From NCBI RefSeq assembly GCF_002734285.1, contig NZ_NSEA01000036.1, forward strand, positions 1-46,994: a stretch of DNA of 46,994 bases. Reading direction: 5' to 3'. A program made the translations under genes and the position numbers. Position 1 is the stretch's first letter; every line of letters starts with the position of its first letter. The stretch comes from Fredinandcohnia onubensis. GTDB taxonomy: Bacteria; Bacillota; Bacilli; Bacillales; Bacillaceae_L. The notes below the pieces were generated by a model, which worked only from the letters and a program-made list of their open reading frames with translations, was not told the DNA's origin and ran no database searches. This document shows, piece by piece, positions 16,057 to 24,067 of the stretch.

Positions 16057-16893
16057 TTATTTTCCAATAAACATTTGTGTCCAGTAGTTGCCGCTTGCTT
16101 GGTGGCCCACTCCAATATGAGTGAAGTTTGGACTCAAGATATTTTTACGATGTCCTTCACTGTTCATCCATGAATTTACTACAGCTTCAGGAGATGCTTG
16201 ACCTTTTGCAATGTTCTCACCAGCTGTCTTGTAGGATACACCGAAATCCCTCATCATATCAAATGGAGATCCATAAGTTGGGCTAGTATGGGAGAAATAA
16301 TTCTTTTGCTGCATGTCATTCGATTTTGTCTTTGCTACTTTGCTCAATGCTGTATCTGCCTTTAGGGCAGGTAAGCCATTTTTCTTACGTTGTGCATTCG
16401 TAAGGTCAATGACCTGTTTTTCAAAATTACTAATTCCAGCGGCAGGAGCTGGGGCAGGTTCAGGTTGTTGTGTAGCGGGCTCACGATTTTGTTCAACTGG
16501 CGCTGTGTCTCCTGTTGGATAATTAGGTGCAGGAGTCACATTATTTGGTGCCGGTGCTGCATTATTACCGTTACCACCTATAAAACGATTTAAATCATTT
16601 GGAATTGCGTTTGTACCGTCTGGCGTACGAACAACAATTTTTTTGTTGATAAATCGATAATACTGTTGTTCTCCTTTTGCATTTTGCACACTTGTTGTAT
16701 GCGGATATTTATCACTCGACGTTGTTGTACGATAGGGGCGGTCTTGTTTAAGGATATAACCATTATTCACACTTTCAACGTTTGCTGAACGGTTATTGTC
16801 ATCTGCAGCATTGTCGTTATTATTGTTACATGCGGACAATAAAAGCATTGCAGAACCAAGAATCGCGATACCTGTTTTAGTAAATCTTTGCAA
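16057..16893 (-). CDS. CAP-domain (SCP/PR1) lipoprotein, YkwD-like
   Basis: A 278-residue surface protein. From TTG 16893 the N terminus is a signal peptide ending LLLSAC (C22), a lipobox, so the protein is lipid-anchored. An Asn/Asp-rich stretch, a middle domain and a Pro/Ala-rich linker (about 125-160) lead to a CAP domain (about 163-278) with HTSPTYGSPFDMM, GENIAKG, SWMNSEGHRKNILSP and GVGHQASGNYW. B. subtilis YkwD is similar; function of bacterial CAP proteins is unsettled. The TTG start is chosen because AAGGAGGA lies 7 nt before it; the frame is open for 43 more codons upstream, which would bury the signal peptide. Confidence 0.85.
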   Translation of the reverse strand: MQRFTKTGIAILGSAMLLLSACNNNNDNAADDNNRSANVESVNNGYILKQDRPYRTTTSSDKYPHTTSVQNAKGEQQYYRFINKKIVVRTPDGTNAIPNDLNRFIGGNGNNAAPAPNNVTPAPNYPTGDTAPVEQNREPATQQPEPAPAPAAGISNFEKQVIDLTNAQRKKNGLPALKADTALSKVAKTKSNDMQQKNYFSHTSPTYGSPFDMMRDFGVSYKTAGENIAKGQASPEAVVNSWMNSEGHRKNILSPNFTHIGVGHQASGNYWTQMFIGK

Positions 16894-17074
16894 TGTAAAT
16901 TCCTCCTTAGCATAATTCGATTTACTTTTATATTTTGCTTCTGCGGTATCGAAAGTATTGGTGGTAATTAAAGAGAATCGAATAGGCAAAAAACCCATAG
17001 TATACCTTAACGAAAGTATCAACTTCCGTTAAAATAAAGGAAGAAGCAAATACAAAACGCATGAGGTGAAAGCA

Positions 17075-17695
17075 ATGAAAATCATTGATATTTCTCAGCC
17101 TTTAAGTCATACAACTCAAGAGTGGCCAAATGATACCCCTTTTAACTACGTTCTCACATGGTCCATAGAGGAAGCTTCATCTGTTAATGTAGGACAAATC
17201 ACAACAAGTACTCATATTGGAACTCATATTGACGCACCCTTTCACTTTGACAAGGAAGGAAAAAAGGTGCATGAACTAGACCTTGACTTATATGTAGGAA
17301 AAGCAAGAGTTATTGAGGTAACAAGAAAAAAGGAAATTGAGATTGAGGATTTAAAAAAGTTTGACTTATCTGGTGTTAAACGGCTCTTAATCCGTACAAA
17401 TTCGTGGCAAAATCGGAATCGATTCCCGACCGCCATTACGAGTTTAAATCCAGATATTGCATTATATTTGGCTGAAAAGGGAATTCAATTAATTGGAGTG
17501 GACACTCCGTCTGTCGATCAATTGGATAGTAAAGATTTACAGGCCCATCATCAATTACATAAGCATGGAATCAATATTCTTGAGGGGATTGTCTTAGAAA
17601 ATGTTGACCCTGGGGATTATGAATTAATCGCGTTGCCACTTCCGATCGAGGGCGCTGATGGAAGTCCTGTTCGTGCCGTTTTGAAGAAGTTATAA
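17075..17695 (+). CDS. kynB: arylformamidase (kynurenine formamidase), cyclase family
   Basis: A 206-residue metal-dependent cyclase-family enzyme very like Bacillus KynB, which hydrolyses N-formyl-L-kynurenine to kynurenine and formate in tryptophan degradation. The zinc motif HIGTHIDAPFHF is intact, as are GVDTPSVD and AHHQLHKHGI near the C terminus. kynA and kynU, its usual partners, are not beside it, so it may act on another formamide or work with distant genes. I use ATG 17075 after GAGGTG; a GTG at 17066 is within the ribosome site. It is transcribed away from the CAP lipoprotein gene. Confidence 0.83.
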   Translation: MKIIDISQPLSHTTQEWPNDTPFNYVLTWSIEEASSVNVGQITTSTHIGTHIDAPFHFDKEGKKVHELDLDLYVGKARVIEVTRKKEIEIEDLKKFDLSGVKRLLIRTNSWQNRNRFPTAITSLNPDIALYLAEKGIQLIGVDTPSVDQLDSKDLQAHHQLHKHGINILEGIVLENVDPGDYELIALPLPIEGADGSPVRAVLKKL

Positions 17696-17705
17696 GAAAC
17701 GAAGA

Positions 17706-17738
17706 AAAATCCATTGTCATAAGAACAATGGATTTTTT
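17706..17738 (+). terminator. terminator of kynB
   Basis: AAAATCCATTGT (17706-17717) pairs with ACAATGGATTTT (17725-17736), then TT. The flanking A and T runs let it work on both strands, so it may also end the small minus-strand gene at 17771-17920. Confidence 0.85.
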
Positions 17739-17770
17739 AAAACCTCTTAATGGAGGGAAAACAATCAGTT

Positions 17771-17920
17771 TTAACAAGCAGCAAGTATGAGGTCATTTCG
17801 ATTAACAAGCTCTACCTTAAATAGTAATTCCATTTGTTTGATCTCATACATTCCATTTTCATAAACGTACAGAACTTCATACAAATCGTTTTTATACACG
17901 ACTTTATCACCCAATTTCAT
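17771..17920 (-). CDS. small protein of unknown function (49 residues)
   Basis: This minus-strand gene has ATG at 17920 preceded by AGGAGG at 9 nt and a TAA at 17771-17773. The product begins MKLGDKVVYKNDLYEVLYVY and ends NRNDLILAAC. The opening GDKVVYKNDLYEVLYVYENG reads like the start of a short KOW/SH3-type beta barrel, so a nucleic-acid or protein contact role is possible; I do not recognise the family. No membrane span. The strong ribosome site and lack of overlap support it. Confidence 0.6.
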   Translation of the reverse strand: MKLGDKVVYKNDLYEVLYVYENGMYEIKQMELLFKVELVNRNDLILAAC

Positions 17921-18065
17921 GGAATACTACCTCCTAATTTAATGCTTATCCCAAGTGTAATATATAAAAATTCCAACTTCTATACACCTTTAGTTATATT
18001 CAAGTAGATAAAAATGCCGATTTTCATATGAATAATCGAAATATTTGATGTAAAACAACTTTAAA

Positions 18066-18101
18066 AGTGGTATAGACAACTACACAGCCAGGTGCTAAAA
18101 T
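18066..18101 (+). promoter_or_regulatory. nagP promoter with overlapping NagR (dre) operator
   Basis: The 18-bp sequence AAGTGGTATAGACAACTA begins at 18065 and matches the dre site bound by B. subtilis NagR (YvoA). Its TAGACA (18073-18078) serves as -35, with 17 bp to TAAAAT (18096-18101). A repressor bound here would cover the -35. The same 18-mer occurs upstream of nagA. The 319-bp region 17921-18239 otherwise holds only this promoter, the cre site below and a leader of about 130 nt. Confidence 0.82.
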
Positions 18102-18144
18102 GAGTTGCGGTACGTAATCTGACTATCCTTTGGTTACACTAACG

Positions 18145-18158
18145 TGTAAGCGTTAACG
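18145..18158 (+). promoter_or_regulatory. CcpA cre site in the nagP leader
   Basis: TGTAAGCGTTAACG fits the cre consensus TGWAARCGYTWNCW at 13 of 14 positions. It lies about 40 nt after the predicted transcription start, a position from which CcpA blocks elongation or escape; this would put nagP under glucose repression. Confidence 0.75.
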
Positions 18159-18239
18159 ATTTTGAAATTATACTTGAAATATTGACCTAGATAAAACCAG
18201 AGAATAGAAGGAAATACAAAAAAATAGGAGGAATTCATC

Positions 18240-19685
18240 ATGATGAAATATCTACAAAAAATTGGTCGTTCTTTGATGTTACCGGTTGCAGTGTTACCAG
18301 CAGCAGCCATCTTGATGGGTATCGGTTACTGGATTGACCCTACTGGTTGGGGAGCTGACAGTGCAGTAGCTGCATTTCTAATCAAAGCAGGATCTTCAAT
18401 TATTGACAATATGTCAATTCTATTTGCTGTCGGTGTTGCATTAGGTATGTCGAAGGATAAAGACGGCTCTGCTGCTTTGAGTGGTCTAGTTGCATATCTT
18501 GTTATTACTACACTACTTGGTACGAACACAGTTGCAATGCTTCAGGGGGTTGACCCAGCTGATGTAAACGCGGCATTTGGAAAAATTGGTAACCAATTTA
18601 TTGGTATCATTTCTGGTCTTGTTGCAGCAGCTATGTATAATCGTTTCAGCGAGGTACAATTACCGGATGCTTTAGCATTCTTTAGTGGTAAACGTCTAGT
18701 ACCAATTATGACGTCTGTAGCAATGATTGTTGCTTCGGCTATTCTTTTCTTTGTATGGCCAGTAGTTTATACAGGATTGGTATCATTCGGTAAAGGAATC
18801 AGTGATTTAGGCTCAATTGGTGCTGGGCTATACGGATTCTTTAACAGATTATTAATCCCAACTGGATTACACCATGCTCTAAACTCCGTATTCTGGTTTG
18901 ATGTTGCAGGAATCAATGATATCGGTAATTTCTGGTCAGGAAAAGGGGAAAAAGGAGTTACTGGTATGTATCAAGCTGGTTACTTCCCAGTGATGATGTT
19001 TGGTTTACCAGCAGCTGCACTTGCAATGTATCACACTGCAAAAACAGCTCGAAAAAAACAAGTTGCCTCTTTAATGATGGCAGCAGGTTTCGCATCATTC
19101 TTCACAGGTGTAACAGAGCCACTTGAATTTGCATTCATGTTCGTGGCACCAGCATTATATGTTGTTCACGCAGCATTAACGGGTATTTCATTATTTATCG
19201 CATCAACATTCCAGTGGACTGCAGGTTTCGGATTCAGTGCAGGTTTAGTTGACTTTGTATTAAGTTCTAGATTACCACTTGCAAATATGCCTTATATGCT
19301 ATTGTTACAAGGTCTTGTGTTCTTCGTACTATATTATTTAATCTTCCGCTTCTTAATCAAGAAGTTTGACATCAAAACTCCTGGTAGAGAAGAAGACGTT
19401 GAGGAAGGTCAAGCTACTCAAGCGGATGGAAAAACAAAATTCGCAACTATGGCCGCTCAAATCTATGAAGGTTTAGGTGGAGATGAGAACGTAACATCAG
19501 TTGATAACTGCGTAACTCGTTTACGTTTAGAAGTTAAAGACATGGACAAAGTCGATCAGCAAAAAATTAAAGCAACAGGGGTTCCTGGAATTAATATTGT
19601 TGGTAAAAACAGCATTCAAGTTATTGTCGGAACAAACGTTCAATTCGTTGCAGATGAAGTCAATAAGATTCGTAAAGAGAAATAA
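18240..19685 (+). CDS. nagP: PTS transporter EIICB for N-acetylglucosamine
   Basis: A 481-residue permease that imports and phosphorylates N-acetylglucosamine at the membrane. The EIIC domain (about 1-375) has about ten spans and opens with the typical LQKIGRSLMLPVAVLPAAA; it includes GLHHALNSVFWFD and GVTEPLEFAFMFVAP. The EIIB domain (about 405-481) carries the phosphorylation cysteine C424 in SVDNCVTRLRLEV. No EIIA domain is fused, so a separate EIIA is needed. Choice of sugar rests on strong resemblance to NagP and on the NagR operator and nag genes next door. ATG follows AGGAGG; followed by its own terminator. Confidence 0.92.
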   Translation: MMKYLQKIGRSLMLPVAVLPAAAILMGIGYWIDPTGWGADSAVAAFLIKAGSSIIDNMSILFAVGVALGMSKDKDGSAALSGLVAYLVITTLLGTNTVAMLQGVDPADVNAAFGKIGNQFIGIISGLVAAAMYNRFSEVQLPDALAFFSGKRLVPIMTSVAMIVASAILFFVWPVVYTGLVSFGKGISDLGSIGAGLYGFFNRLLIPTGLHHALNSVFWFDVAGINDIGNFWSGKGEKGVTGMYQAGYFPVMMFGLPAAALAMYHTAKTARKKQVASLMMAAGFASFFTGVTEPLEFAFMFVAPALYVVHAALTGISLFIASTFQWTAGFGFSAGLVDFVLSSRLPLANMPYMLLLQGLVFFVLYYLIFRFLIKKFDIKTPGREEDVEEGQATQADGKTKFATMAAQIYEGLGGDENVTSVDNCVTRLRLEVKDMDKVDQQKIKATGVPGINIVGKNSIQVIVGTNVQFVADEVNKIRKEK

Positions 19686-19691
19686 GAACGA

Positions 19692-19730
19692 TAAAGAGGG
19701 CTGTCCAAGTAGGACCGCTCTTTTATTTAT
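19692..19730 (+). terminator. terminator of nagP
   Basis: AAAGAG...GTCC pairs with GGAC...CTCTTT around loop AAGTA, followed by TTTATTTAT. Confidence 0.78.
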
Positions 19731-19791
19731 AGAAAAACACAATAATATTATGATAAGAGGGGAAAAGTAAGGTAAAAATAACAAAGCATTA

Positions 19792-19828
19792 AGTGGTATA
19801 GACAACTAGCTTTCACTCGAGATATAAT
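19792..19828 (+). promoter_or_regulatory. nagA operon promoter with overlapping NagR (dre) operator
   Basis: AAGTGGTATAGACAACTA (19791-19808) is identical to the 18-mer upstream of nagP. TAGACA (19799-19804) acts as -35 with 18 bp to a perfect TATAAT (19823-19828). NagR, encoded third in this operon, should repress here until glucosamine-6-phosphate or GlcNAc-6-phosphate releases it. Confidence 0.84.
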
Positions 19829-19860
19829 GAATGAGATGAAACATAAAAGGAGTCCTTGAC

Positions 19861-21033
19861 ATGTTTATTACAAACCTAACTATATACGCAGAAGACGGAA
19901 TCATCGAAAAAGGGTTTATTGAAATCGATGGGGAGAAGATTAAGAGAGTAGCGCCAATGGCGGACTTTCAAGCGTGTGATAAAGACGAAGTAATCACCTT
20001 TGATGAATCTTACTCATTAATTCCAGGTATGATTGATTTACATATTCACGGGGCAAGCGGGGCAGATGTTATGGACGCAACCCCTGATGCATTAGAAACA
20101 ATGGTAACAACATTACCTAAGGAAGGTACAACAAGCTTCCTTGCAACAACGATGACGAAGTCGAAGCAAGATATTGAACATGCAATCGGCAATATTGCTG
20201 ATTTTATACCGAAACAAAACACGGGTCATGCAGAAATTTTAGGAGCACATCTAGAGGGACCATTTTTATCTCCAAAAAGAGCGGGGGCACAGCACCCAGA
20301 TAATATTATTAACCCCGATGTGGAACTGTTCAAACAATGGCAAACCTTATCAGGCAACAATATAAGGCTTGTTACATTGGCTCCAGAAGAACCAGGTGGA
20401 CTAGAGTTAACAGCACATTTGAAAAACACAGGTGTTGTTGCTTCCATTGGTCATTCTGATGCTGTATACGATGAGGTTGAGGCTGCGATAGAAGCTGGAG
20501 TTTCTCATGCTACGCATTTATTCAACGGTATGCGTGGAATCCATCACCGTGAGCCAGGTGTAGCAGGTGCTGTTCTTTTACATGATGAAGTAAAATGTGA
20601 AATGATCGTTGACGGGATTCATATAGCGCCCAAAATGGTGAAGTTTGCCTATAAAGTGAAAGGGAGTGAAGGCTCCATTCTTGTAACCGACGCTATGCGT
20701 GCAAAATGCCTTGGTGCAGGCACGTATGACCTAGGTGGTCAAGAGGTAATCGTAAATGGCGAACGTGCCGTATTAAAAGATGGAACCTTAGCGGGAAGTA
20801 TCTTAAAATTGAATGATGCAGTTCGAAACATGATGAATTTCGCAGATTGCTCTCTACAAGACATTACACAAATGACTGCGGTTAACCCAGCGAAGCAAAT
20901 TAATGTGTTTGATCGCAAAGGAAGTATTAAGGCTAGTAAGGATGCAGATGTTGTGGTCGTGAATGAACAATTAGAGGTAATCATGACTTTTTGTCGTGGT
21001 AAACTTGCGTATACAAATAGGGAGGGAAAATAG
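19861..21033 (+). CDS. nagA: N-acetylglucosamine-6-phosphate deacetylase
   Basis: A 390-residue amidohydrolase that removes the acetyl group from GlcNAc-6-phosphate, the product of NagP transport. Metal and active-site signatures are visible: PGMIDLHIHG (H61, H63), AHLEGPFLSP, SIGHSDA, SHATHLFNGM and the catalytic region LVTDAM. The C-terminal small domain ends with the usual DADVVVVN. It is the first gene of an operon; its stop codon TAG is directly followed by the ATG of nagB, and the nagB ribosome site (GGAGGG) lies inside nagA, so translation is coupled. Confidence 0.95.
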   Translation: MFITNLTIYAEDGIIEKGFIEIDGEKIKRVAPMADFQACDKDEVITFDESYSLIPGMIDLHIHGASGADVMDATPDALETMVTTLPKEGTTSFLATTMTKSKQDIEHAIGNIADFIPKQNTGHAEILGAHLEGPFLSPKRAGAQHPDNIINPDVELFKQWQTLSGNNIRLVTLAPEEPGGLELTAHLKNTGVVASIGHSDAVYDEVEAAIEAGVSHATHLFNGMRGIHHREPGVAGAVLLHDEVKCEMIVDGIHIAPKMVKFAYKVKGSEGSILVTDAMRAKCLGAGTYDLGGQEVIVNGERAVLKDGTLAGSILKLNDAVRNMMNFADCSLQDITQMTAVNPAKQINVFDRKGSIKASKDADVVVVNEQLEVIMTFCRGKLAYTNREGK

Positions 21034-21828
21034 ATGAAAGTTGTAGCAGTTAAGAATTTTGATGAAATGAGCCAATATGCTGCGGCTATAATTTCACATC
21101 AAGTAAAAGAGAAACCAAACTCGGTATTAGGTCTTGCGACTGGAGGGACCGTAGTTGGAACGTATAAAGAGTTAATTAAGGACCATGGGCAAAATAAGAC
21201 ATCCTATGAGAATATTCATACTGTCAACCTCGATGAATATTTAGGGATTGAAAAGAATCATCCTAATAGTTATCACCATTTTATGATGGAGAACCTTTTT
21301 TCACAAATAAATATTAATCAAGACAATATTCATATTCCTAACGGTTTGGCAAAGGATTATGAACAAGAAAGTAAGGCGTATGAGAAGGTGATTTCAGATT
21401 TAGGTGGGGTCGATCTTCAATTGCTTGGGATCGGGGTTAATGGTCATATTGGATTTAATGAACCAGGAACACCATTCAATTCAGTAACACATGTTGTTGA
21501 GCTTGAAGAATCAACACGCCAAGCAAATTTGCGATTCTTCAATAGCATCGATGAAGTACCAACGCATGCAATTACAATGGGAATTTCCACGATAATGAAA
21601 AGCAATAAAATCCTTTTACTCGTGTCAGGGAAAGCGAAGGCAGAAATCCTTGAAAAGGTAATCAATGAAGGAATTACTGAAACGATTCCTGCAACTGTTC
21701 TAAAGAATCACCCTGACGTAACGATTATTGCGGATGAAGACGCGCTTTCATTAGTGGATGATGAAGTGAAGAGGGGCTTTGCTCATGATAAAGAAGAATT
21801 CACCCGTACCTATTTACTTTCAGATTGA
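21034..21828 (+). CDS. nagB: glucosamine-6-phosphate deaminase
   Basis: A 264-residue aldose-ketose isomerase/deaminase that turns glucosamine-6-phosphate into fructose-6-phosphate and ammonia, feeding glycolysis. Recognised by LGLATGGTVVGTY (phosphate loop), NLDEYLG, GIGVNGHIGFNEPG and the C-terminal TVLKNHPDVTIIADEDA. It is about 20 residues longer than B. subtilis NagB, the extra part lying at the C terminus (KRGFAHDKEEFTRTYLLSD), which overlaps the start of nagR by 44 nt in another frame. Confidence 0.95.
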   Translation: MKVVAVKNFDEMSQYAAAIISHQVKEKPNSVLGLATGGTVVGTYKELIKDHGQNKTSYENIHTVNLDEYLGIEKNHPNSYHHFMMENLFSQININQDNIHIPNGLAKDYEQESKAYEKVISDLGGVDLQLLGIGVNGHIGFNEPGTPFNSVTHVVELEESTRQANLRFFNSIDEVPTHAITMGISTIMKSNKILLLVSGKAKAEILEKVINEGITETIPATVLKNHPDVTIIADEDALSLVDDEVKRGFAHDKEEFTRTYLLSD

Positions 21829-22510
21829 GCAACATATTCGTGAAAAAATCGATAAAAAAGAGCTTAAGCCTGGTGAAATGATTCCATCTGAAAGAGAATT
21901 TGCGGAGAAATACCAAATTAGTCGAATGACTGTACGACAAGCCATTACAAATCTTGTGAATGAAGGTTACCTACAAAGGGAACGAGGAAAAGGGACCTTT
22001 GTGGCAGTGAAGAAATTTGAAAAGAATGTACGAGGATTAACGAGCTTTTCTGAGGATATGCGCTCTAGAGGGCTCGAGCCAGGGACACAAGTGTTAGATT
22101 TTATAATAATTGAAGCAGATTCACTAATTGCCTCTAAACTACAGATAGAAGATGGGGCTAAGGTTTACCAAATAGAACGTTTGCGACTAGCCGACCAGCA
22201 GCCAATTGCGTTTGAGGTTTTTTACATGTCAGAAGGTCTAGTACCTGGCTTAACAAGGGAAGTGGCAGGGCACTCTATCTATCGGTATGTAGAGAGTGAA
22301 ATTGGTTTACATCTTACTTCTGGGGTCCAGGAGCTAGAGGCAACAACTGCCCAAAAACGAGAGGCGTCTGCTTTAGGCATAAAGGTAGGGGCACCTGTTC
22401 TTTACATTCAGCAAATTACATACCTAGAAGGTCAACAGCCGCTCGAATTTGTAAAATCCTATTATAGAGCTGACCGATATAAATATAAAGTCGAAATGGT
22501 TCGAACATAA
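21785..22510 (+). CDS. nagR: GntR/HutC-family repressor NagR
   Basis: A 241-residue regulator with an N-terminal winged helix (about 8-75: PIYFQIEQHIREKI, PSEREFAEKYQISRMTVRQA, RERGKGTFV) and a C-terminal UTRA effector domain (about 90-235). It corresponds to B. subtilis NagR/YvoA, which binds dre sites before nagP and nagA; two identical dre sites are in this window. I start at ATG 21785, 8 nt after GAGGGG inside nagB; a TTG two codons earlier is less likely. The 44-nt overlap with nagB implies coupled translation and fixed stoichiometry. Confidence 0.92.
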   Translation: MIKKNSPVPIYFQIEQHIREKIDKKELKPGEMIPSEREFAEKYQISRMTVRQAITNLVNEGYLQRERGKGTFVAVKKFEKNVRGLTSFSEDMRSRGLEPGTQVLDFIIIEADSLIASKLQIEDGAKVYQIERLRLADQQPIAFEVFYMSEGLVPGLTREVAGHSIYRYVESEIGLHLTSGVQELEATTAQKREASALGIKVGAPVLYIQQITYLEGQQPLEFVKSYYRADRYKYKVEMVRT

Positions 22511-22526
22511 ATTAGGAGGTAACATC

Positions 22527-23444
22527 ATGAAACGTTTATTAGATTGCACAGCCTCAGACTTCAAAAAAATGAACGGCCAGGACTTAAAGCAAGCCATAAA
22601 AGCTTCAGAGGGAAGAACCATTTTATCCGAAGTGATTGGTTCCTTCCAACCAATGTATCCGGCAGTGACGAACGCAGAAATGGCTTCAGCGTTTGGTGCC
22701 GATTTGTTAATCTTTAATTATTTTGATGTATTTTCTCCATTTGTAGAAGGTTTTCATGCGCAAGAGGGTGAATCAATTGTCGAAAAATTAAAGGAGTTAA
22801 CAGGCAGACCCATCGGATTGAATTTAGAGCCAGTTGACCCAAATGCGATGCAACTTGAAACGATAAGCCAGCTTCCGAAAGGGCGTTTGGCGACAGAAGA
22901 ATCCTTAAGAGAAGCAAAAAAGCTTGGTTTCGATTTTGTTTGTTTGACGGGTAATCCGAAAACAGGTGTTACAAATAATGAAATTGTCGTTGCCATAAAG
23001 AAGGCTCGTGAGGTATTTGGAAGTGAGGGCCTTATCATCGCTGGCAAAATGCATGGTGCAGGCGTTGCCAATGAATCAGGAAGCGGAATCATTTCAGAGA
23101 CAGCTTTAGAGAGTTTTATTGAAGCAGGAGCAGACGTCATCTTAATGCCAGCACCTGGGACGGTTCCGGGAATTACTCTTGAAGCAACCGAGAAAAATGT
23201 CCGTTTTGTTCATGCAAAGGGAGCGATGGTTATGCTGACAATCGGTACGAGCCAAGAGGGTGCAGACGAAGCAACTATACGTCAAATTGCACTAACTAGT
23301 AAAATGGCCGGTGCGGATATTTACCATATTGGAGATGCCGGGTATCATGGCATAGCTGTCCCAGAAAACATTATGACCTATTCAATCGCTATTCGCGGAA
23401 AACGTCATACATATATAAGAATGGCAGCTTCCGTTAATCGTTAA
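22527..23444 (+). CDS. uncharacterised TIM-barrel-like protein in the nag operon
   Basis: I cannot name this 305-residue protein. It has a repeating beta-alpha pattern with glycine- and acid-tipped strands: GADLLIFNYFD, GRPIGLNLEPVD, GFDFVCLTGNPKTG, GLIIAGKMHGAG, GADVILMPAPGTVPG, AMVMLTIGTSQEGAD and GADIYHIGDAG. That pattern suggests an (alpha/beta)8 barrel with a phosphate-binding end, as in sugar-phosphate or PEP-mutase-type enzymes. No signal peptide or membrane span. It begins 16 nt after nagR with AGGAGGT before the ATG and no terminator between, so it is co-transcribed with nagA-nagB-nagR; this suggests a job in amino-sugar metabolism, which remains inference. Confidence 0.65.
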   Translation: MKRLLDCTASDFKKMNGQDLKQAIKASEGRTILSEVIGSFQPMYPAVTNAEMASAFGADLLIFNYFDVFSPFVEGFHAQEGESIVEKLKELTGRPIGLNLEPVDPNAMQLETISQLPKGRLATEESLREAKKLGFDFVCLTGNPKTGVTNNEIVVAIKKAREVFGSEGLIIAGKMHGAGVANESGSGIISETALESFIEAGADVILMPAPGTVPGITLEATEKNVRFVHAKGAMVMLTIGTSQEGADEATIRQIALTSKMAGADIYHIGDAGYHGIAVPENIMTYSIAIRGKRHTYIRMAASVNR

Positions 23445-23498
23445 AAGGAGATGAGGTTCCAAATACAATGACCGTATTTGACCTCATCTCCTTTTTTT
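23443..23498. terminator. long bidirectional terminator
   Basis: AAAAGGAGATGAGGT (from 23443) pairs with ACCTCATCTCCTTTT (from 23481), with an inner CAAATAC/GTATTTG helix and T-rich flanks on both strands. It ends the nag operon and the vanZ-like gene, whose last codons lie in it. Confidence 0.88.
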
Positions 23499-23933
23499 GC
23501 GTCTTCTTTTACGAACTCTCATAATTTGCAATAAAATATAACCAATCACAGCCCCAACTGTATTCAAAATAATATCATCTATATCGAAACTACCGAGCAT
23601 ACTAAAAAGCTGTAGAACCTCCAGAGATGTGATCCCAATGACAAAAGCGAAGATAAATAAAAGGAAATTTGAAAGCTTTGGAAAAAGAATCGGCAACACG
23701 ATTCCAAATGGTATAAAAACACCTATATTTCCGGCAATATTAATGATCCAAATGTGAATAGGAAAATGATCATAATACGTAAAGTAATTTTTAATGGTTG
23801 AAAAGGGTGTGAGATTATACCTGAATTCTCCTCCTTCTGTCCGAGAAAATGCAAAAAACATCCAATATAGAAGAAATAATGAATAAGTGATAAACACTGT
23901 ACCAGCCAAAAAACGTTTCGTTGCGTGCCCCAA
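23484..23933 (-). CDS. VanZ-family membrane protein
   Basis: A 149-residue membrane protein with four spans (about 9-27, 62-80, 86-104, 118-138) and the VanZ pattern: RYNLTPFSTI, NIAGNIGVFIPFGIVLP, SLEVLQLF and FDIDDIILNTVGAVIG. VanZ of enterococci raises teicoplanin resistance by an unknown mechanism; chromosomal relatives in Bacillus have no clear role. The C terminus is a short, very basic tail (RVRKRRRKKRR). The start is TTG 23933, with GGAG 10 nt upstream. Single gene. Confidence 0.82.
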   Translation of the reverse strand: MGHATKRFLAGTVFITYSLFLLYWMFFAFSRTEGGEFRYNLTPFSTIKNYFTYYDHFPIHIWIINIAGNIGVFIPFGIVLPILFPKLSNFLLFIFAFVIGITSLEVLQLFSMLGSFDIDDIILNTVGAVIGYILLQIMRVRKRRRKKRR

Positions 23934-24067
23934 TTGAATAAAACTCCAATCCTTAAAACTATTACCTCATCTACAATAACGCAAAAAGAGGACGATGTCA
24001 CACAGGTTTTTCGTTTCTATTCTTTTTCGCTTATAATAGGATTAACTTATGAAAAGGATGTTGGAAA

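Noticed and set aside
16894-17022. 43-codon extension of the CAP lipoprotein
   Set aside because: It would place the signal peptide inside the protein; AAGGAGGA fits TTG 16893.
22754-23140. 128-codon open frame opposite the TIM-barrel-like gene
   Set aside because: Serine- and proline-rich shadow with no ribosome site inside a coherent gene.
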